Source: an uncultured Flammeovirgaceae bacterium
GTDB taxonomy: Bacteria > Bacteroidota > Bacteroidia > Cytophagales > Cyclobacteriaceae
Length of the DNA stretch: 9,140 nt
Reading direction: 5' to 3'
NCBI GenBank assembly: GCA_946480685.1
Contig: CAMLLI010000107.1
Coordinates: 1 to 9,140 of the forward strand
This document shows positions 5,774 through 9,140 of this stretch, piece by piece. Numbering within the stretch: the stretch's first letter is position 1; every line of letters starts with the position of its first letter. The notes under the pieces are model-generated. The model did not search any database and was not told where the DNA came from. It saw only the letters and a program-made list of their open reading frames with translations. Position numbers and translations under genes: made by a program.

Positions 5774-7108
5774 TTATACAGCGTCTGAGAGACTGCTGAA
5801 GGTGAAGTCGCGGATCTTCATATACGGTATATATACATTTGTTCCGCCTTCACTTGTTACGGCCCGCTTCTGCTGTCCTAATGTTTCCAGGTTGTTCAGC
5901 ATGATGATCGGACTTTCGTTGAAACGGAAATTTTTGATCGGGTGTTTGATCTTTCCGTTCTCGATGTAGAAAGTTCCATCGCGTGTTAAACCGGTATATA
6001 GCAACGTTTGCGGGTCAACCGGACGAATATACCAGAAGCGTGTTACGAGTACACCTTTCTTGGTGTCTTTGATCATATCTTCGAGTGTAGCGCTTCCTCC
6101 ATCCATAATGGCGTTACCCGGGAACGGAACAGGCTCTACATTTTTCTGCGATGCCCAGTAACGATCGTATATAAGATTCGCTACAGTACCGTTGCGGATC
6201 AAATCCATTTTCTTGCGGGCAAGTCCGTCACCTGTCCAGGGGGAAGCAGGTACTTCTTCGCTCCACGGATCGGTATATATATTTACTCTTTCGTCAACCA
6301 GTTTTTCACCGAGCTTGGTGCCTCCGCCTTTCTTCGATAAAAAGCTTCTGCCTTCATCGGCCTGGCGTGCGTTCATGTTGAGCATGAGGCGAATTAAATC
6401 TGCACCGGCAGCAGGCTCGAGTATCACGGTATATTTACCCGGTTCAATAGCCTTGGCGTTGCGCGACATCAAGGCTTTATCAATTGCTACTTTTGAAATT
6501 TCAGCAGCATTGAGTTTGCTTACATCATTAAGATCGGCAGCAGCCCAGCCTGAACCTGTGCCATCGTTCGAGCGCATGGTAACAGTAAAGTCTACACTCG
6601 TAGATTTATTATAGGCAAATAGACCTTTGCTGTTCATGATGCAGGAGAATCCGCGACTGTCTTCGAGATAGCCGGCAGCCGTTATATCTTTTGCAGCAGC
6701 TGGATTTATACTATCGGCAGCAGCCTGTGCACGAAAGTCAGGCGTGATCTTCGCAGTAGCTTCTGAAAATGTTTTCGACTCCGGTCCGTATGATTGCTGC
6801 GGAAGTGGTTCCATAAATTCAGGATTCTCCGGGGCAAGCTTCGCGAGTTCTTCCGCACGTCTCACTACTTTTTCAAGCGATGCATCATCAAACTCGTTGA
6901 TTGTTGCTGAACCGGATTTCTTCCCGTAGTACGATTGTACCGCGAGCACTATATTACTGTCTTCACCGGAAGTGGACACGCTGTTACGAGCATAGCGAAT
7001 GTTACCGCGGTCGTTCCCGTTGAGGCTTACCGAGCAACCATCAGCTTTGGAGAAGCTTATCACTTTCTCCAATATCTTTTTAGCTTCTTCTTTTGAAAGG
7101 ATGGCCAT
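5774..7108 (-). CDS. tldE: TldE/PmbA-type protein, copy 2 (non-catalytic subunit)
   Basis: This is a 444-residue paralogue of the gene at 2380-3714, sharing its length and long identical blocks: GNIRYARN (35-42), ATINEFDDASLEKVVRRAEEL, ARQADEGRS and KNFRFNESPIIMLNNLE. The EPGKYTVILEP segment is present, but the positions of TldD's H, E and H are R, L and M, so it has no zinc site and must act as a partner subunit. No signal peptide is visible; the start MAILSKEEAKK matches the copy 1 start MPILTKDEAQA, which supports both start choices. It lies 63 bp downstream of tldD copy 2, with no terminator or clear promoter between them, so the two are probably co-transcribed. The most divergent region is around residues 100-145, where partner or substrate specificity could differ. 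There is no Shine-Dalgarno sequence. Confidence 0.92.
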   Translation of the reverse strand: MAILSKEEAKKILEKVISFSKADGCSVSLNGNDRGNIRYARNSVSTSGEDSNIVLAVQSYYGKKSGSATINEFDDASLEKVVRRAEELAKLAPENPEFMEPLPQQSYGPESKTFSEATAKITPDFRAQAAADSINPAAAKDITAAGYLEDSRGFSCIMNSKGLFAYNKSTSVDFTVTMRSNDGTGSGWAAADLNDVSKLNAAEISKVAIDKALMSRNAKAIEPGKYTVILEPAAGADLIRLMLNMNARQADEGRSFLSKKGGGTKLGEKLVDERVNIYTDPWSEEVPASPWTGDGLARKKMDLIRNGTVANLIYDRYWASQKNVEPVPFPGNAIMDGGSATLEDMIKDTKKGVLVTRFWYIRPVDPQTLLYTGLTRDGTFYIENGKIKHPIKNFRFNESPIIMLNNLETLGQQKRAVTSEGGTNVYIPYMKIRDFTFSSLSDAV

Positions 7109-7171
7109 GTATTTACAAATTTAGTTTAGGTTATTAGTTGAGTGTTGGTACGATGCGTTGATCAGTCATAA

Positions 7172-8812
7172 CTATATCGTTCGTCCTGTATTGATCACGT
7201 TGATACCGTTGAAGCGTGTAGTTGCCGAACCATGCGATACTGCGTTCGATTGACTGGGTTGTCCTTTACCATCGTTGAAGGCACCGTTCAATCTATAGTC
7301 ACGTTCATCGCAGATTTGTACACACGAGTTCCAGAACTCCTGTGAGTTTGCCTGGTACGCTACATCTTTGAGCATGCCGGTAATTTTACCGCCTTTGATC
7401 TCGAAGAAGAGCACACCGCCAAACTGGAAATTATACCGTTGCTGATCGATGGAGAATGATCCATCCTTCACGATATATATACCTTTGTCCACATTGGAGA
7501 TCATCTGCTGCGGAGTTACCTGTTCTTTGCCCGGCTTCAGTGACACGTTCGCCATGCGCTGGAACTGTACATCGGCCCAGCTCTGCGAGTAACAGCAACC
7601 GTGTGATTCTTTCTGATCGATGATGTTAACCTGGTCGCGTATAGCCTGGTAGTTGACGAGCGTACCATCTTTGATGATGTCCCACGATTTACATTTCACA
7701 CCTTCGTCATCATAACCAACCGCTCCGAGTGAACCCACCTGAGTTTTATCGGCTACGAAGTTTACAATCTTGCTGCCTGCGTTAAAATTACCAGACTTCC
7801 ATTTGTCAAGCGTGAGATAACTTGTACCGGCAAAGTTTGCTTCATAGCCGAGTACACGATCCAGTTCAGTAGGGTGTCCCACCGATTCATGTATCGTTAA
7901 CCACATGTGTGAAGGCTCGAGTACGAGATCATATTTACCGGGCTCAACTGATTTGGCTGCGATAATTTGCTTCGCCTGTTCAGCAGCCATACCGGCATCT
8001 TCTACAATGTCGTATGATTTGTTATAGAGTATAATTCCGCCGGGACCTTCAATCTTATCTTCCGCTTTTGCATCCAGATACTCGTAGCCCATACCAACGG
8101 GTGCGCTGAAGGCCGAACGGTTCTTGAATTGCCCGGAGGCGCGATCGATCATCGTAACCGTAAAGCTCGGCCATGTACGATGTATATCCTGGTCGATATA
8201 GGAACCTTCTGTTGATGCAAAATACTTTTGCTCGTTTACCAGGAACATCAGACTGTTAACGAAGCTCGCGCCTTTCTCCATAGCTTTGGAGTTAGCCGCT
8301 ATCAGTAAATCAACTTTGTCTTTTACCGGAACTTCAAAACCATTTTTCTTTATCGGAGTCTTCCAGCTTACTTCACCGTGTCCTTTTTCAGGAGCAAGCT
8401 TTACCGGCTCCTTCTGAAATTTAGAATTCGCTTTCGCGATAACAGCAGCGCGCTCGGCAGTCTTCTTTATACCATCGGGTGTAACACTGTTGCTGGCAGC
8501 AAAGCCCCACGTACCGTTTACAATTACGCGTATACCGACACCAAACGATTCAGTGTTCACTATATTCTGAACTTTCTTTTCGCGTGTGATCACGAACTGG
8601 TTCAGGTAACGACCGATGCGAACATCTGCATACGTAGCACCCAATGACTTTGCCGTGTTGAGCGCTATATCTGCGAGTTGTTTTTTCTGCTGCGCATCCA
8701 TCAGCGGATCGAGCATGCGTGCCGGATCTACCGGGTTTGAAAATGCAGATATAGGGAGCAGCATGGCGCCTGCACCCATACCGGCCAGTTGCATAAAATC
8801 TCTTCTGTTCAT
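7172..8812 (-). CDS. tldD: Tat-exported TldD-family zinc peptidase, copy 2
   Basis: This 546-residue paralogue of the gene at 3719-5356 aligns almost without gaps. The twin-arginine signal is MNRRDFMQLAG with a hydrophobic stretch to about residue 25 and a plausible AFS cleavage site before NPVDP. The catalytic HESVGH motif is at H308, E309 and H313, followed by GYEANFAGTSYL. The vicinal cysteines are C406-C407, and two further cysteines (C497, C501) are shared with copy 3 but absent from copy 1. The C-terminal block DGKGQP...AVSHGSATTRF is intact. As in copy 1, the C-terminal zinc-binding cysteine of E. coli TldD is not apparent. The start lies 12 nt after the natural end of tldD copy 3, so translation may be coupled to it if ribosomes reach that end. 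It is followed by tldE copy 2, the likely partner. The substrate is unknown. Confidence 0.93.
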   Translation of the reverse strand: MNRRDFMQLAGMGAGAMLLPISAFSNPVDPARMLDPLMDAQQKKQLADIALNTAKSLGATYADVRIGRYLNQFVITREKKVQNIVNTESFGVGIRVIVNGTWGFAASNSVTPDGIKKTAERAAVIAKANSKFQKEPVKLAPEKGHGEVSWKTPIKKNGFEVPVKDKVDLLIAANSKAMEKGASFVNSLMFLVNEQKYFASTEGSYIDQDIHRTWPSFTVTMIDRASGQFKNRSAFSAPVGMGYEYLDAKAEDKIEGPGGIILYNKSYDIVEDAGMAAEQAKQIIAAKSVEPGKYDLVLEPSHMWLTIHESVGHPTELDRVLGYEANFAGTSYLTLDKWKSGNFNAGSKIVNFVADKTQVGSLGAVGYDDEGVKCKSWDIIKDGTLVNYQAIRDQVNIIDQKESHGCCYSQSWADVQFQRMANVSLKPGKEQVTPQQMISNVDKGIYIVKDGSFSIDQQRYNFQFGGVLFFEIKGGKITGMLKDVAYQANSQEFWNSCVQICDERDYRLNGAFNDGKGQPSQSNAVSHGSATTRFNGINVINTGRTI

Positions 8813-8824
8813 GAATGATCGGGG

Positions 8825-9140
8825 TTAGATGGTTCTGCCTGTATTGATCACATTCACGCCGTTGAAACGTGTAGTAGCACTGCCGTGCGATACTGCGCTC
8901 ACTTGTCAAGGTTGTCCTTTTCCATCGAAGAAGGATCCGAAGAGACGATAGTCTTTTTCATCGCAGATCTTTGCGCAGCTGTTCCAGAACTCCTGCGTGT
9001 TCGATTGATAGGCTACATCGTTGAGCATACCGGCGATCTGTCCATTCTTGATTTCATAGAATACAGTTCCGCCAAACTGGAAGTTATAGCGTTGCTGGTC
9101 GATGGAGAAAGAACCGCGACCGGCTATATATATACCTTTC
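8825..9140 (-). pseudogene. tldD: TldD-family peptidase, copy 3, C-terminal part with in-frame stop
   Basis: Reading the minus strand from 9139 gives 104 codons that align end to end with residues 441-545 of copy 1, starting KGIYIAGRGSFSIDQQRY and ending INTGRTI with TAA at 8827-8825. About 82% of residues match copy 1 and 79% match copy 2 by hand count. Codon 78 of this segment is TGA (8908-8906), where copy 2 has Ser and copy 1 Met. After it the same frame continues with QVSAVSHGSATTRF. No frameshift is present. The stop would remove 27 residues including the conserved AVSHGSATT block. It may be a genuine recent mutation, a single-base error near a contig end, or a read-through site. The 5' part, including the catalytic motif and any signal, lies outside the window, so inactivity is not proven. 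Confidence 0.75.

Noticed and set aside
7109..7171. Small gene between tldD copy 2 and tldE copy 2
   Set aside because: The only frame there is 11 codons (MTDQRIVPTLN), too short to support.
201..8828. Many open frames of 60-148 codons on the plus strand
   Set aside because: Nearly all lie wholly or mostly antisense to the strong minus-strand genes, show no recognisable protein features and have composition expected from shadow frames.
8906..8908. TGA as a selenocysteine codon
   Set aside because: The other copies have Ser or Met at this position, not Cys, and the bases just downstream give only a weak 5-bp stem with a large loop. A mutation or base error is simpler.
8550..8909. 119-codon minus-strand frame spanning the tldD copy 3/copy 2 junction
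   Set aside because: It is an out-of-frame reading of the conserved tldD C-terminus and N-terminus.

Overview
The window looks like the end of a draft-assembly contig from a member of the Bacteroidota, probably the Cytophagales or a nearby group. That placement is inferred from four things: the gene set (TldD/TldE pairs with twin-arginine signals on TldD, then DUF4159, MoxR and DUF58); start codons with no Shine-Dalgarno sequence anywhere; one usable candidate for a Bacteroidota-type -33/-7 promoter; and intergenic spaces filled with short-period tandem repeats. Every real gene is on the minus strand, so the window reads right to left. The first 16 bases are sequencing adapter, not genome.

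In transcription order: (1) 9140-8825, the C-terminal 104 codons of a third tldD-like gene (copy 3), interrupted by one in-frame TGA 27 codons before its natural end; (2) 8812-7172, tldD copy 2, 12 nt downstream of copy 3; (3) 7108-5774, tldE copy 2, closed by a strong hairpin terminator at 5753-5725; (4) a 417-bp gap holding three kinds of short repeat and a possible promoter; (5) 5356-3719 and 3714-2380, tldD copy 1 and tldE copy 1, 4 nt apart, closed by a second hairpin terminator; (6) 2239-1616, a DUF4159 protein; (7) 1496-507, a MoxR-family AAA+ ATPase, whose upstream gap is almost entirely an octamer array plus a heptamer array; (8) 482-17, the N-terminal 155 residues of a DUF58 protein, cut by the contig end.

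TldD and TldE form a heterodimeric zinc peptidase in which only TldD is catalytic. Both complete TldD copies carry the HExxxH motif and a twin-arginine signal; both TldE copies lack the motif and any signal. This suggests a folded TldD-TldE complex exported by Tat and acting outside the cytoplasm, with the tandem copies perhaps differing in substrate. DUF4159, MoxR and DUF58 are the start of a MoxR/Bat-type module, in which the ATPase is thought to act as a chaperone for von Willebrand-like partners. The terminator between the two groups suggests separate transcription units.

The observations most worth following are the stop codon in tldD copy 3, the missing zinc-ligand cysteine relative to E. 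coli TldD, the patches of DNA identity shared by copies 1 and 3 but not 2, and the tandem arrays of 7, 8 and 9-10 bp. I saw no phage, transposon, CRISPR, tRNA or rRNA.
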